DNA from: Dryococelus australis
Taxonomy: Eukaryota > Arthropoda > Insecta > Phasmatodea > Phasmatidae
Direction: 5' to 3'
Length of the DNA: 64,000 bases
Assembly (NCBI GenBank): GCA_029891345.1
Contig: CM057002.1
Location: 15,142,295-15,206,294, forward strand
The notes under the pieces are model-generated. The model was not told where the DNA came from and made no database searches. It saw nothing but the letters and a program-made list of their open reading frames with translations. A program made the translations under genes and the position numbers. How positions within the stretch are numbered: the first letter of the stretch is position 1; the number at the start of each line of letters is the position of its first letter. Below are positions 44,746-56,408 of the stretch, piece by piece.

Positions 44746-45403
44746 TCTGTTAACTATGTTGAAGTAATTGCGACCAAGCTGCCGGTAGAGAACTGAGCGA
44801 TGAAACGCCCAGTTGTGGATAAAGTCGTGCAGTAATTTTTGGCTTTAGTGTTTTTAATATGTTGTGTTCAAGGGTTTTTTCTAACTTCAGTCTCGGTACG
44901 CTTTCAAAAATTTTCCATTGGCTTTAGCTAAACCATGTTACTGTGCGTTTCGTTTGTGAGTTTTTACATAGTGTTGTGTCGTCTGCTGCCCCATTTGGCT
45001 TGCCTGGCCTTGAAACTTTGCATTTGCGTTTGTCGTTCACAACTTTACCCGTGTTCATGTTTTATAAATGTACCGTCGTTATTTTAGAGCTGGCTGCCTT
45101 GGTAGGGTTCTCGTGTACTGTCACCCAATTCATCAAGTTTTAATTGGATTTTTAAAATAAAGTTTTATATATCCTTTTAGCCGAGGAGAGCTTTTACAGG
45201 CTGCGCCTGACTGCCACTCCTATGGAAGTGAATTTTATATTAAATGTTCATTCCTGTTTTGAAAGGATTTTTAATTGGCAGGTCAGTATTGTTCTACAAA
45301 CATTAAGAAATTCTGGTCATTCCTTACGTTTTCATAAACGTTATTTAATGTTGGCTAATTATCTGTCCGTATGGCCTGTTGGCGTTAAGAAAGTTTAATT
45401 TAC
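44746..45403. other. Intergenic DNA, nothing assigned
   Basis: A short plus-strand frame (44943-45143) has no recognised domain. No repeat matches were found. Confidence 0.4.
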
Positions 45404-47308
45404 TATAGTCCATTGCCGATTGGAAGCGACTTATGACAATCAACTTTTGAAAAAACACTCTAGACATAACATGTCAACCTGTTTTTTTTTTTTCAATAAA
45501 CTGTATTTCACAAATATATAACACTGTGGTTGACTTTAGAGTACTGCATTATTGAATGAATGAAACTTTAGCTTAATATCTTCTATAACTTGTAATATTT
45601 ATTTATTTTTAAATATGAATTAACAACAGCGAGAGCAGTGACGTGTTGGCAACGGCCGGTAAGAAATAGTTCACATTAAAATATATTATTTTAACCAAGT
45701 TTTTTAGTATTCTATTTGCAAATTAAACGGCGCCTATTGAAATATTGAAATATTTAGGTAGCCCCGATGGCAACATATCTCATTCTTACAGTTTAAAATA
45801 ACAGCGGAAAATATCGTGAGTAGGCCGTAATGGTACCGTGTTGTTTTATCGAGCGAGAAAGCAACTGTCTGCTGTGCGAGGCTTGTCGCTCTCTCGCTCT
45901 CTCTGTCTCTCTCTCTTTGTCTCTTTCACACTCGTGTAAATTATGCATATTTTCAATTGTAGCTTATTTCATACTTATTAGAGCAATATAATGATTATCG
46001 AATTAGTAATTTACAACTGAAAAGAGATTTTAAAGTTTGAATACTTATTTTAATATATTTAGATATGATGGCGGGGCAGAAACAAAGTGAAGTTGGCAGA
46101 CGTGGCAAGCCATGACATGGCGTGTTGCTTTTTTACCAAACGAACCGTAAATTATACTTACTCCGAAAAATACTTCAAATTACTACATCACGTTTGTAGA
46201 CGTTGTGTTTTTTAAACCTACCTAAGCAAGTTACGATGTTGTGATAAATCTGTGTTTCCGCGGCAGTAATAAATATACTGTTACGGCGTGTTTCGTTGAC
46301 CGCTGCGTGAAATAGCGTGGCGTGGCTGCGTGGTGATAGTTACCCTAGATCTGTGTGTGTGTGATTTAAAATATTTGATGTGAACTATTTATACGTTTTA
46401 AATGTGAACTGTTTTAATGACGAAGTTATTTTTTTTACATCCATGTCTATTTATTTATCACAACGTTGTACCTTTGCCCTGGGTGTTTGAAACACAGTTG
46501 TATAACATGATTTACCAACAATCCCAGCAAAATTACCGAGCCCAGCCACAATAAATTTCAATAAACCTAATACACAGTAAGTAGCGATACATATAAATAT
46601 GAGCGGAATGAAAGTTACGGTAAGTTTATTTGTGTGCATGTTCGCCGCTATATTTTAAGTTTGCATGACAAAAAATTAGCGACATGAGTTGCGTGCTTGA
46701 TTTTAATTATCTTTTTCGTTGGACTGGTTATTCCTTCGTTATTCGAACTGAGGCCGTCCTTTTAAAGAAATAACCCAAAACATATCAATAACAAAAAGTT
46801 AAATTCTATAGTTCATTACCCCGCAGTTGTGACAGTGTTAGACACAGTCGCGGAAAAGTATCAACGTGCATTACGTGTAATGTGCTATGTCGTGGAAAAT
46901 TAATATGTTAATGGAACATAACCGTAAGAACTATCGTTAATTCAGGCATTTTTAAAACGTCATAAAGCTGACCTAAATAATGTTATAGGCCTAAGCTGTG
47001 AATATTAGTACGAAATGGTTTTTGAAATAGACCTAAGACAGAATTATTTGAAAACCTGTAGACAGTAAACAACACATTTGACAGGTATAAAAGTAGAAGC
47101 CACATTTCAATGTTTATGTTTAGATGTAGCGAGAGTATACGAACACATGTACACACACAATGGAATGTAAACATTGATTTTGACAGATGCTACATGGCAA
47201 TCACATGGCAATGTTTGTTTACATTTGGCGGAAGCATACGAAACGGGCCTGCAAGTAGATATCTAGCAGGGCTCTGAGAAAGTTGCTTCCAGTGGGGAAT
47301 GGACTATA
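45404..47308 (+). mobile_element. Long TIR-B element, copy 2 (about 1.9 kb)
   Basis: The left end is TATAGTCCATTGCCGATTGG and the right end is AGTGGGGAATGGACTATA. It is collinear with 3543-5359 over its length (AACATGTCAACCTG, CT-rich stretch at 45889, GATGGCGGGGC, CAACGTTGTACCTTTGCCCT, TATAGGCCTAAGCTGTGAA). It is better preserved at its ends than copy 1. No transposase frame is present, so it would need an enzyme from elsewhere. Confidence 0.8.
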
Positions 47309-48172
47309 GTTCATTGCGTTTACTCTCAAAGAAATTATTATCCTTTTCACAAATTTTGTTTCAAAGCTAAAGATTTTATATGCCAAGTTTTTATTATGAG
47401 TGAATGCGTTTTATTGGTTTTATAAGAGCCTTTAATGGAATTGAAATTGGTTCAGATGGGAGCTGCGATTAACGTAGTTAAATTATTGTTCGATTTTACA
47501 TGGCTTTTTATCATATTGGTACACCCCACTAGTTGTTAATTGCCCATTATTTTGAGCTTGGCTGGTTATATGGAACATTGTGAGTTGTGGACACTTGGTG
47601 TTAATACTGTTAATTTCATGTAATATAAATGGGGAATTTTTTCAAAATACAAGAATTAAAACTTTGTCGAGATGTGTAGATTTTATTTGTGGTAGTTTAT
47701 CACAACCCTTCTACGCACAACAATTCTACGGCATCACAATTAACTTAGAAAATAAATCGCCATAGATACATGACTACTGGCAAAATTTTGTTCTAATGGA
47801 ATAGGGTCACAAGTGCAAAAAACATACATTGTGGGAAACGCAAATTGAAGATTAAGAAGGCTATATAAATCATACAACTATATTTGATTGCAGTTTTTTT
47901 ATTTTCATATAAAATGCAGTGTTTGTACTAGTAGTACATCAAACTATTGCTTGTGTGTTATTGATACAATTTTTTATTGGCACTTAGGGCCCTCTTGCAC
48001 AAAAAGATTATAATACACTACTTATGTCTCAGATACATGTGACCGTAAGTGCTATAGAGCTACAACAAAGTTTATGGCAATTTTATGTACCAATATGCCA
48101 TTTTTAAAAGTTCCCATTCTTATATAATATTTAGAAATAACTATTGTATTTTCTGATTATTAACAATCTTAA
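47309..48172. other. A+T-rich DNA, nothing recognised
   Basis: No element or exon was recognised. The short plus-strand frame at 47580-47765 has no known motif. Confidence 0.45.
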
Positions 48173-48173
48173 A

Positions 48174-48258
48174 CAAAACAACTCTGTGTAAAATAATTAC
48201 TATTTACACCTATTATTGAATAGTAATATTTACTCTACTAACACAGAGTTGTTTTGGA
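48174..48258. repeat. Palindromic hairpin, possible tiny foldback element
   Basis: AAAACAACTCTGTG is inverted perfectly at the right as CACAGAGTTGTTTT. A second inner pair is GTAAAATAATTACTATT with AATAGTAATATTTAC. The span is about 85 bases. Confidence 0.8.
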
Positions 48259-48399
48259 TAGTCGTTCAAAGAATAATATTGTTCCAAACGGAATAAAGGA
48301 TTATAACACGAGTACAAATCACAGATGACTAAGCAAATCTATCCTACAGTGAGAAGGAGAGAGGACTTTTTGGAATAGGTTAACAAAGTCAGTTTTCCT

Positions 48400-49315
48400 C
48401 TTCTTTCGAATCAGGTGAATACACAGTACACTGCTCATTTGATGCCACTACCGCACGATTGCTGTCAAATAACTGATGATATAATTGTTCTAAATAATTC
48501 AATTCTCACAAACAGATAACAGGTGTTTTTTGTCCCCAATTATACCTGGTGGAGAGGTAAATGTATGGCTGAGGTTTGGTATTGAAGGCCTGCCTCTTGA
48601 CACTTTCGGATGAGGATAGTCTTAGAGGGTTCTCCAAAACTTGTCTTGTAGAAAAATTAGGAAGGTTTTCCTTTTTCTACTTTTATTTCCCGTATGCCCA
48701 GTCATAAAATTCTCTCATTGCCAGTGTTCACTGGAAAGTTGGTCCCGTAGAACTTCGAGAGTGTTTTGAAAACCACGAAGTCTTGGGTATCCATCTCCGT
48801 TAACGGATTGCCTCTATTTTCGGTAATTTGGTTGACAGTTATCCACTGTGCAGGTACATAAATGGGACCTCTTTTTAAGTATAAACTTCTTATGTTCTTC
48901 TATCAAAGAATGTAAGTGGTCATTCTGAGTCTGCCCAGTCACTAGAAATTTATGTGTAATTCTTGCAATATTATTAACGGACACATGTAAAAGGTAAAAT
49001 AAAATCTATTCTTGTTTGACTGGCACAACCGATTAAAAACAAACATCTTCGTCACAATATTTCTGCCAAAATCTGTAAAGACAGGAGGCGATCTCATTAG
49101 GACCTCTCCTGCTAGCGCCCTCATGCCGTACATAACAGCGTCCAGTATTAATTCCCAAGTAATAAATAGTGACGTTTAGAACTGATAAACGTCGCTTGTA
49201 ATAAAAGGCAGAAACTTTGCATGGTGCCGTCATACTTTCTGGATGGAACCTTTGGAAAAAATCCCCATGTAGACCATTGAAGTATTTGGTTGTTTCCTTC
49301 AAATGCCACGCATTA
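48400..49315 (-). pseudogene. Decayed transposon-type protein, DUF7869-like
   Basis: Reading minus from 49310 gives CKVSAFYYKRRLSVLN, then TIYYLGINTGRCYV, EGASRRGPNEIASCLYRF and, after frame changes, QSNKNRF. Next comes TGQTQNDHLHSLIEEHKK near 48930, then IYVPAQWITVNQI and TEMDTQDFVVFKTLSKFYG, then IREIKVEKGKPS. This order (YYKR-LSVYN, then a GQN-type segment, then TGxxxNxxxxxIE, then VPxQW) is what I recall from the multicopy insect ORF family now labelled DUF7869. I am unsure of the label. At least two frameshifts and several in-frame stops make it inactive. No TIRs were identified around it. Confidence 0.65.
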
Positions 49316-50454
49316 CAGGTGTTTTATATTTTTAACATAATAGTATCTTGTTTTGGTTACACTAGACTTTTACCCATATTTTATCTATAATTCTATGGCG
49401 CTAGCTCCCGTCGCAGTAGACATTTTCTTCGGTTTCAAGTCGGCGCGGTGATATACTCTTTGCTTGGTTCGGATCCCCTCCCTTCTTTACCCCTGTTCCC
49501 CCTCCCTTGATTTCCCCTCCGCTCGTGAGTCATAATTTTTTATACGATCAAGATAGTTTATTCAAGCCATTGCATTGCTCGCGCTCTTCCTATCCCGCGC
49601 CCTGCCGTCGCCTGAGCGAGTCGCCTGCAAGAATTCTGCACATGGTCTAACTCCCGCGGTTGTCCAGTAGGACTTCGAAGCCGTGATGGGGCTTATTTTA
49701 AATTAGTGGTGTTGCCTCAGCCGCCGAGCAATTAGGGCAAACTAACGGCGAGGCGTGGACCAAATTTTGTGTGTCATTTGGGCTGTTTATAAATGTTCTA
49801 GTTTGTGTGTGGCATAGATGTGTTTGTCTTGGGATCAGCAAAAATTATAGTTCTGCAAAATTGTGGACTTGGTCGCCCGTCAATATTCTGTTTCGGTTAA
49901 ACTAAACTTAGTGTAACTGTGTCTTCCTGTTTGAAGGAGTCGTTTATTGTATTTTTCGCCGCTCAAAAGGTAATCATATTTCAATAATTCTTGGTGTACA
50001 TGATTCTCGGGTTGGACTGTCTAGTGTACCTTTTTAATATGTGGTTAATCTGCATTTTTCTCATTCGGTTGGAGATATGACAGGTATTTCGGCTACCTCC
50101 GCCGAAACCATAAATTTTAATACTAACTTTAATATTTTTTTGTTATGAAACGGAGGCTTTACTGACCTTAAACAGCTGACCTACTTTCTAGTTGCACAAA
50201 AAATTAATTCTAGTCAGTTTATTCAATCATTGTTTTGACTGTCTTGGCATTTAGTAATATTTCCTTTTAAAGTTTATGCAATTGTATTATCCAAATTTGT
50301 GATCAATTTATCAATGTTATGTGAACTATACGCATATTTTAATGTAGGATGCCTTGCACAGTTCTGATTGTACTATTGATTGGAAAATATAATTTTTAAA
50401 AAATTGTTTTGTTATCATTATTTGTGCCACGGCACAATTGCAATTATTTCATTT
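49316..50454. other. G+C-richer segment and A+T-rich flank, unassigned
   Basis: 49430-49760 is pyrimidine- and CpG-rich (CTCCCTTGATTTCCCCTCCG, CGCGCCCTGCCGTCGCCTGA). It is followed by a T-rich, stop-filled stretch ending GCTCAAAAG with GTAATC, a possible donor (49970). That would fit a non-coding first exon of a plus-strand transcript, but nothing else supports it. 50000-50454 is A+T-rich. Confidence 0.25.
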
Positions 50455-50695
50455 ATAACTAATAGGAACAAAAATCAAGGAGTAAATAGGTGTGTTGATA
50501 ATGCCAAATATGAAATATTTCCCATGCAAAATATTATATTAAATTGGGTGCGCAGATACACGGTGCCTTGTCTCTCTTGGTGTATTTTTCTAGACATAGT
50601 TAAGTTTTGTTTGCACGAGGCGGAGGAACATCGTGGAAGTAGAACTTCAAGAGGGCTTCAGGAAAAATTGAAGTAACGCTGAACGGACTATAGCT
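50455..50695 (+). mobile_element. TIR-B right-half fragment
   Basis: GTGTGTTGATAATGCCAAAT, TTCCCATGCAAAATATTATA, AGGCGGAGGAACATCGTGGA and the right end CTGAACGGACTATA. The left half is missing. Confidence 0.8.
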
Positions 50696-51230
50696 GCGCT
50701 GTTAAACACAGCCGCTGGTACATAGTAGCAGAGGACCAGATCCACGACCCGTTGTTCGTCTTAGGCGCTGAAATTGGACACGCGTTAACGCAAATTACCC
50801 CCCCTCCCCACCCGCGCAACAAAGTGCGGAGGGGCGGTAGAGTTATTACTGACAGACGCCGCACGACAAGATGAGGCCAGCCACCACGCGTCCACAATGG
50901 AGGATCATCATGTCCGCTCACACACACGTCGGGGGATGCTTTGTGCATTGTAGTGAAACCTCATCTAGTATTCGCTCCAGAGCTTTGGAAACTATTGCCA
51001 GCTTGGTTACGAGATTCCTGCATTGTCCTGTACGCAGAGCAACACCTGCTGTGTGGGATTGTGAGAACTAGCTGCGATCACAGCTTCATACTGTTTTCTC
51101 CCTTGCCAAATGTCTATTTTAAAATTATTACGCGATCGAAGGAAAAGATTTCACTGCAGGCCAGTAGAAATAGCGGCGCACAAACGGCGATGCATCCGAT
51201 GTTGCTGAAACTTTATGTGATACAGATGAG
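50696..51230. other. G+C-richer unassigned DNA
   Basis: There are short plus-strand frames around 50871-51264 without recognised domains, and a C run near 50798. It lies between two mobile elements. Confidence 0.35.
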
Positions 51231-51668
51231 TAAAGGCTGTTCACAACAAAGTATGCACTTTTGAAACCAACCTTAGAAAAAGTCAGTGCTCCTACCTGCG
51301 TATATTTTCACTGGCGCGCTGAGTGACATGCGCCCAGTAAAGTTGGCAACGATGGGGGGGGGGGGGGGAGTAGTTCCATATCTTAACGTCGAGTAGAAAG
51401 TGTTAGGTAACCATTTGTGATAACTTAAACTATTGCTTCCTCGGTCTGTTTCTTTAATGCATCGGAGTGTAAAAAATGAGCAGATTTGTAAAATATGAAC
51501 TTTTTTTTTTTAACAATTTCACAGTCTCACTTGACCGACGCACGAATAAAGTGTTGAGGCCCATGGTAACGTTTATTTTACGTAAGGCGGAGGAATTCAC
51601 AACGTGCATACAAGTAGATATTAACCAGGGCTTTCGAAAGTGCTCATTTTACTGCGAACAGGCCGTGA
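51231..51668 (-). mobile_element. TIR-A MITE, full length
   Basis: The left end is TAAAGGCTGTTCACAACAAA and the right end is GCTCATTTTACTGCGAACAG. The interior has GTAGTTCCATATCTTAACGT and ACTTGACCGACGCACGAATA. A G run (51354-51369) lies in the middle. Confidence 0.85.
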
Positions 51669-51669
51669 T

Positions 51670-51920
51670 ACAGGCAGGTAGGCAATTGGGCTTAACGTCT
51701 CGTCGACAGCGAGGTCTTTAGAGACGATGCAAGTGGCGCAGGGGGGAGGAATTGGGGAAGGAATGGGGAAGGAATCGGCCATGGCTAGCATTCGCCTCGA
51801 GAGATTTCGGAAAACCATGGAAAACCGAAATCAGGAGGGCCGGATTGGGAATCGAACCCGGGTCCTCCCGAACGCGAGTCCTCGTGAGTTACCACTGCGC
51901 AACCTCGCTCGGCGCCTATG
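51670..51920 (-). mobile_element. SINE-2 copy, tRNA-derived (different family)
   Basis: On the minus strand it begins GCGCCGAGCGAGGTTGCGCA, an A-box-like head. It then has ACTCACGAGGACTCGCGTTC and a perfect B box, CCCGGGTTCGATTCCCAATC. The body continues TTTCGGTTTTCCATGGTTTT and ends CGTCTCTAAAGACCTCGCTG with GTTAAGCCC. The head and body are unlike SINE-1, but the tail (AAGACCTCGCTG...GTTAAG) resembles the SINE-1 tail, suggesting the same LINE partner. It abuts a TIR-A MITE. Confidence 0.82.
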
Positions 51921-52106
51921 ATACAAACTATCACTACAACTGCGCAACAGGACAATGACGTATGGCTCTGTGGAACGCCGGAGTTTCATCTTCACTAGTA
52001 CATCGCGCTCCCTTGAATTGCGATACGCGCTGTAACGCGGTCTGACATGAAGTCCAGCGGAAAGCGGAAGTTTCTCTGAGGCAGACGGTCCCACAGTTTA
52101 TGGCCG

Positions 52107-53226
52107 GTGTGTTCCAAATCGGAATCAGTTATTTTTTTACTGATTGTCAGTTGAAACTGCTTCATCCGGAATCTATAGAGAAATATCACTAATTCATCAG
52201 TTAAAAGAAATCTACTAATTCAAGCAGTAGAAAACTACTTATTTATAGTTGGTTAATGCAAATACATGTCTTCCCAATGTTCGAAAGTCAATCTTTCTTT
52301 AGTTTAGTTCGGATTCAGTGCTTTAAAAGATAATTATTGTGGTTTCAATGTACGAGGTTATCGATGTTAACTAGTATCAGACATTTTACAATGCAAAGAG
52401 ACACTACAGGTTTAAACTGTTATTTCTAGTGACAGATAGATCAGTGATAATTTTACTGACTCGACAGTGCGGTGATTCAATAAGAAAGGTGGATTTACAC
52501 CCACAAAAGTTTTGTGGTCTGCAAGTCAATTGATCAAATAATGAAGAAACGACAAACACAGTTATTACTAGTCAATCTGTCTCTTCAAAATAACAGTTTC
52601 CTTTTGTGAAATCTCGTTTCATTGTAAAATGACAGATACATATAAAACACCGACAACACCGTTAAAACCACAATATTTCTCTTTAAAAGTACACAATCTG
52701 AACTGAAATTAAATATATTACTACGACTTTCGAATCTTGCAAAGACATTTATCTACGCACGCATAATGCGTGTATATTTCGACAACATGAAGTACTTTCA
52801 CATTACGAAACTTACAGCTGTTCGCCATTGTAAGTTTATATTACTACGCAAATGCGAGACCGTCTATCTCAATGGCAAAGTAACAGAGTTGGTAGAACGT
52901 CAGTCAAAAGAAACAAGAAATTGTGTTGCGTTTTGGGTTGGCGGTTCGATACCTACCAACCACTTCCAAAATTTCCTTGTACATGTAGGCTAATAATTTT
53001 GTTTTGCGACAAATTAATTGTAGTTAATTTATTTCAAACCGTAATGCGCGGTTTTTTAATCCTTGTGCTTTTTATTAATCGACTGTAAATAACTGATTCT
53101 CTACTGTCTGTATTAGCGAATTTCATTTAAATGAAGATATTAGTAGTTTTCTTTTTCTACTGATTCCGGATGGAGCAGTTTCAACTGGCAATCAGTACAA
53201 AATAACTGATTTCGATTTAGAGTGTG
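52107..53226. mobile_element. Long-TIR DNA element, about 1.1 kb, non-autonomous
   Basis: The left arm has CCAAATCGGAATCAGTTATT, then TACTGATTGTCAGTTGAAAC and TGCTTCATCCGGAATC. The right arm is its reverse complement with few changes (GATTCCGGATGGAGCAGTTT, CAACTGGCAATCAGTAC, AATAACTGATTTCGATTTAG). The arms pair over about 70-90 bases. The interior has no transposase. A tRNA-like segment (AACAGAGTTGGTAGAACGTC, then GGCGGTTCGATACC) sits at 52870-52970. Confidence 0.82.
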
Positions 53227-53234
53227 TGTTCGAA

Positions 53235-54006
53235 ATCCCGGACACCGTGAGACGGTGGCGACTGAAGTTTCAACTGGTTCCACACAAGCTCGGCTGGGGA
53301 CATGTCAGGAGAGTAGGCAGGCCACGGTAGTGTTTGTCCACGATGGAGGCGATCCTGAACGACCTATGCCACACTGTAAATTTTGCGGTAAACTTCCTAA
53401 ACTGTAATGGAAATTTTTTACCTTTACAGGGTATCGTAATAGTACCGTGTATCAGGCTGAAAATATGGGAATGTTTAGCATCGCTACTATAGAAAGTTGG
53501 GAACTTTCCTACGCATTTGACTCATGCCCGAGAAAATGAAGGAATGTTACCATGTTTGTAAGGGGAAAATGTTTTACTATTCGCGCTTTGTCACTGTACG
53601 TACGCACTGGCATGGTAAGTTCACAAATAATTGCTTAGAGTGCATGTGCGGTCGGGATTTATCTTACTGGAGCAAGGCACCTATGATCCCGGCCAGAAGT
53701 GGGAGCAGATAGGGTAGCAGGATCTCATTTAACATACCACTGGGTTGTCAGTGTTCCACGTGATACTAGGAGAGCGGATCGGCTGTCGTAGGCTATGCCT
53801 CCCCAGACCACAAGGCTTACCACGGAGGAAGTCTGTCGCACGATAGCGAGATTGCGATCGTGGCGACCAGCAGAGACCCTTCTATGTTTTCGCGTAAGAA
53901 GATGAAGTTTGAAATCGGTGATCAGATTTGGTTGTATCGAAAGTTGGTTGGAACGACTGATAACATGCATATTCATAGCCATGTCAAACTGTATTAGAAT
54001 ACACAA
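53235..54006 (-). pseudogene. Tc1-like transposase relic
   Basis: The minus-strand reading shows VVWGGIAYDSRSALL (from about 53811), then RGTLTTQWYV. After a frame change come EILLPYLLPLLAG and, after a stop, DKSRPH, the position of the second catalytic Asp in Tc1 elements. The last block, LPWPAYSPDMSPAELVWNQL, is at about 53345-53285. About 200 extra bases lie between the second and last blocks where roughly 90 are usual, so an insertion split the gene. The N-terminal DNA-binding domain and the TIRs were not found. It ends against the right arm of the 52107-53226 element. It is inactive. Confidence 0.82.
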
Positions 54007-55370
54007 TAAAATTATATATTTGCCGTGTTAATCGGTTATGTGTTTATATTTTTTTATATTCCGAATGTCTAGTTAAAGATGATATTACGATAGAGGTAAG
54101 TATTACGTGTTATAATAGGATATTTTGGTTACATACTGACGTATACATGCTTTGATACAGATGCCTGTTTCATACACATGCCTACCCATCGCCTTGCACC
54201 AAACAATACTAAACAGTGAATCACATTTACGTGACTGACAGTTTACAGTGAAATTATAGTTCGTGAAGAAAACTCATCAGGAACAATACACCCTTGCGGT
54301 GTATTGTAGTTGTAATTGAATAGATGTCTGATCCAATATACTGGATTTTCTACACTGTATTTGGTTGTTATTTGTGCACTACTGTGACATAACTATTGCG
54401 TGTGCAAATTTGTATTCATGTGACATTATCGTGCTGCTGGAGTCACTGTGATGCCATTGCTGTTTGTCTGACTGAATTAGGTTCAGTGGTTTGGGCATGG
54501 TTGGGACTTTAGTTTCCACCACGCATCGCCCGTCTGTGTTGTTCCACATCGTTCTGGCCTGGCGCCACTTCAGATGGAGTCGCCGCCGCTGTTGCAGAGG
54601 TAATGACAGCACACGTGATGGCCGCTGGGAGCGCACATTCACCTCCGCAAGGTGTCGGGCACAGAGCAAGTAAGAAGAACAGAGCGGACACTTCCATGTT
54701 GAAACGATATTCTTATTTTGAAGACTTTTCCAGGGTTGGTTGGTGCCTGGATTAATATCAACAACAAACACGCATTACGGAAAATAATCATTTAGTATAA
54801 TGAAACAAAAATAATAGTTTTTACATGATTATTTTGTAATAAACACGCTTCGTTGAAGTAGTTAATAATCATGCTGTGTTCAATGTTTAATAAAATAGCT
54901 TTTTTACAAAAATAAATGTCTATTATTATTATTATTTTTTTTAGGCCGGGTAGCATTTTACAGTATGTTTACAGCTTGCATTGTTCTTGAGAGGTTCTGG
55001 AACGAAGTTTTAAAATTGCTTTATAAGAACTTACTTGACTAACACCATTTAGTCGCCAAATGCTGTTTTCGGCAGTAATTACATATATATACCCGTGCTG
55101 TTTGTGTTAGCTCTGTGTTTGAAATATTTACGTTACCTCCAACCGTGATCAACAGAATATAATAAATCTTGCACAAGCAGAGCAAAAAGCGATTAAATAT
55201 GTCTAATCATTTTGGTAAGTTATTAAATCAGCACCTGAAATATATGTAGGATAAATCAGTAAGGTTTGAGATACAAAACAATCATAGTTTTGACTCAAAA
55301 CCGATCTGTTCCATAAAATCATTAATTCTTGTGGTAAAATGCCTACGTTGATATTTCCACTGGCACTAAC
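54007..55370. other. Intergenic DNA, one weak minus-strand exon candidate
   Basis: It is mostly A+T-rich. On the minus strand at 54697-54643, an ATG opens a frame with a hydrophobic start (MEVSALFFLLAL) that reaches a GAG/GTGAATG donor-like site after 18 codons. That could be a signal-peptide exon, but such short signals arise by chance. No other features were recognised. Confidence 0.3.
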
Positions 55371-55575
55371 TTCAAATGGCCCTATCTAGTGTCTCTCCCC
55401 TGGTGTCGGGGAAACGGTTCGTGGTCGCACGGGAACCCGAACACTGGTCGACATCGTGGACCGGGTCGCCGTGGGATCCCTTCACTCACGACGTGCTATC
55501 CATCGATCCTCTCGGCTGGAAGTCGGCCTCGTCCATCCTGAGCCGTTCCTCCGTGAGTGTCGGCCTTCGCATATA
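55371..55575 (-). other. G+C-rich segment with a possible short coding exon
   Basis: On the minus strand a stop-free stretch reading LTEERLRMDEADFQPRGSMD ends at GCACGTC followed by GTGAGTGAAG (near 55489), a good donor consensus. The acceptor side abuts the TIR-A insertion at 55576, so the context may have been disturbed. No family was recognised. The plus-strand frame over the same bases also has no known domain. Confidence 0.25.
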
Positions 55576-55815
55576 TATAGGCTGTTCACGGTAAAGTGAG
55601 CACTTTTTAAGGCCCTCCCCAACAGGCTTTAACCGCTAATAAATGTATCTTGTTGCAGTCTCAGGCATTACATTTTGATAGTGGTGAAATTTATACACTG
55701 TGTTTATTGGTCGCATTGCAATGTTTATACTAAAAAGCAGCAGGAAGATGGAAATTGGATGAAAGGAAAATTTACAGGGGCCTTAAAAAGTACTCACTTT
55801 ACCGTAAACAGCCTA
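55576..55815 (+). mobile_element. TIR-A short form
   Basis: The ends are TATAGGCTGTTCACGGTAAA and CACTTTACCGTAAACAGCCT. It is collinear with 22339 and 28526. It separates two G+C-richer segments (55371-55575 and 55816-55990) that may once have been continuous. Confidence 0.92.
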
Positions 55816-56010
55816 CACCTACACTGTTCCTAACAACATCGGACAGTATGGCCGGAACGATACACATGGTAAGCTTCACGGCGACACGACCACCCTGCAG
55901 TTTCCAGCCCGATTATGAGTCGTCTCCCGGAGTCCATCCACTGCGTAAAGCGACATCTTTGCGATCTTTCTTGCATTATTGTTCACTCTGTACGCATGTA
56001 AGAACATAAT

Positions 56011-56408
56011 TAAAGGCTGTTCACGATAAAGTGAGCACTTATGAAAGCAACCGTAGCCTGCATATATTTTAAACGGGCGCTCTGAGTGACATGAGCCCAG
56101 TAATGTTGGTAACGACGAGTGGGAAAGTAATTCCCTAATTTACACTCAAATAAAAAGTGTAAGGTAGCTAAAATTATTTCTTTCGGCTTATGTTTTTCGA
56201 ATGCATCAATGTGTAAAAATGGGCATATTTATATAATATTTTCTTTTATAATAATTTTACAGTTTCTCCTGACCGACGCAATAATAAAGTAATAATGCTC
56301 ATGGGAATGTTAAGTTTACATAAGGCGGGAAAAAACACAACGTGCTTAAAGTATGTAGATCTTAAGCAGGGCTTTCAGAAGTGCTCATTTTATCGTGAAC
56401 AGCCTATA
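56011..56408 (-). mobile_element. TIR-A MITE, full length
   Basis: The left end is TAAAGGCTGTTCACGATAAA and the right end is CATTTTATCGTGAACAGCCT. The interior has CTCCTGACCGACGCAATAAT and GATCTTAAGCAGGGCTTTCA. Confidence 0.9.

Noticed and set aside
43712..44767. Long overlapping frames of up to 212 codons in the 244-bp array
   Set aside because: Frames exist on both strands, and the 1-base deletion in one unit shifts the frame with no sign of correction. They are by-products of a stop-poor tandem repeat.
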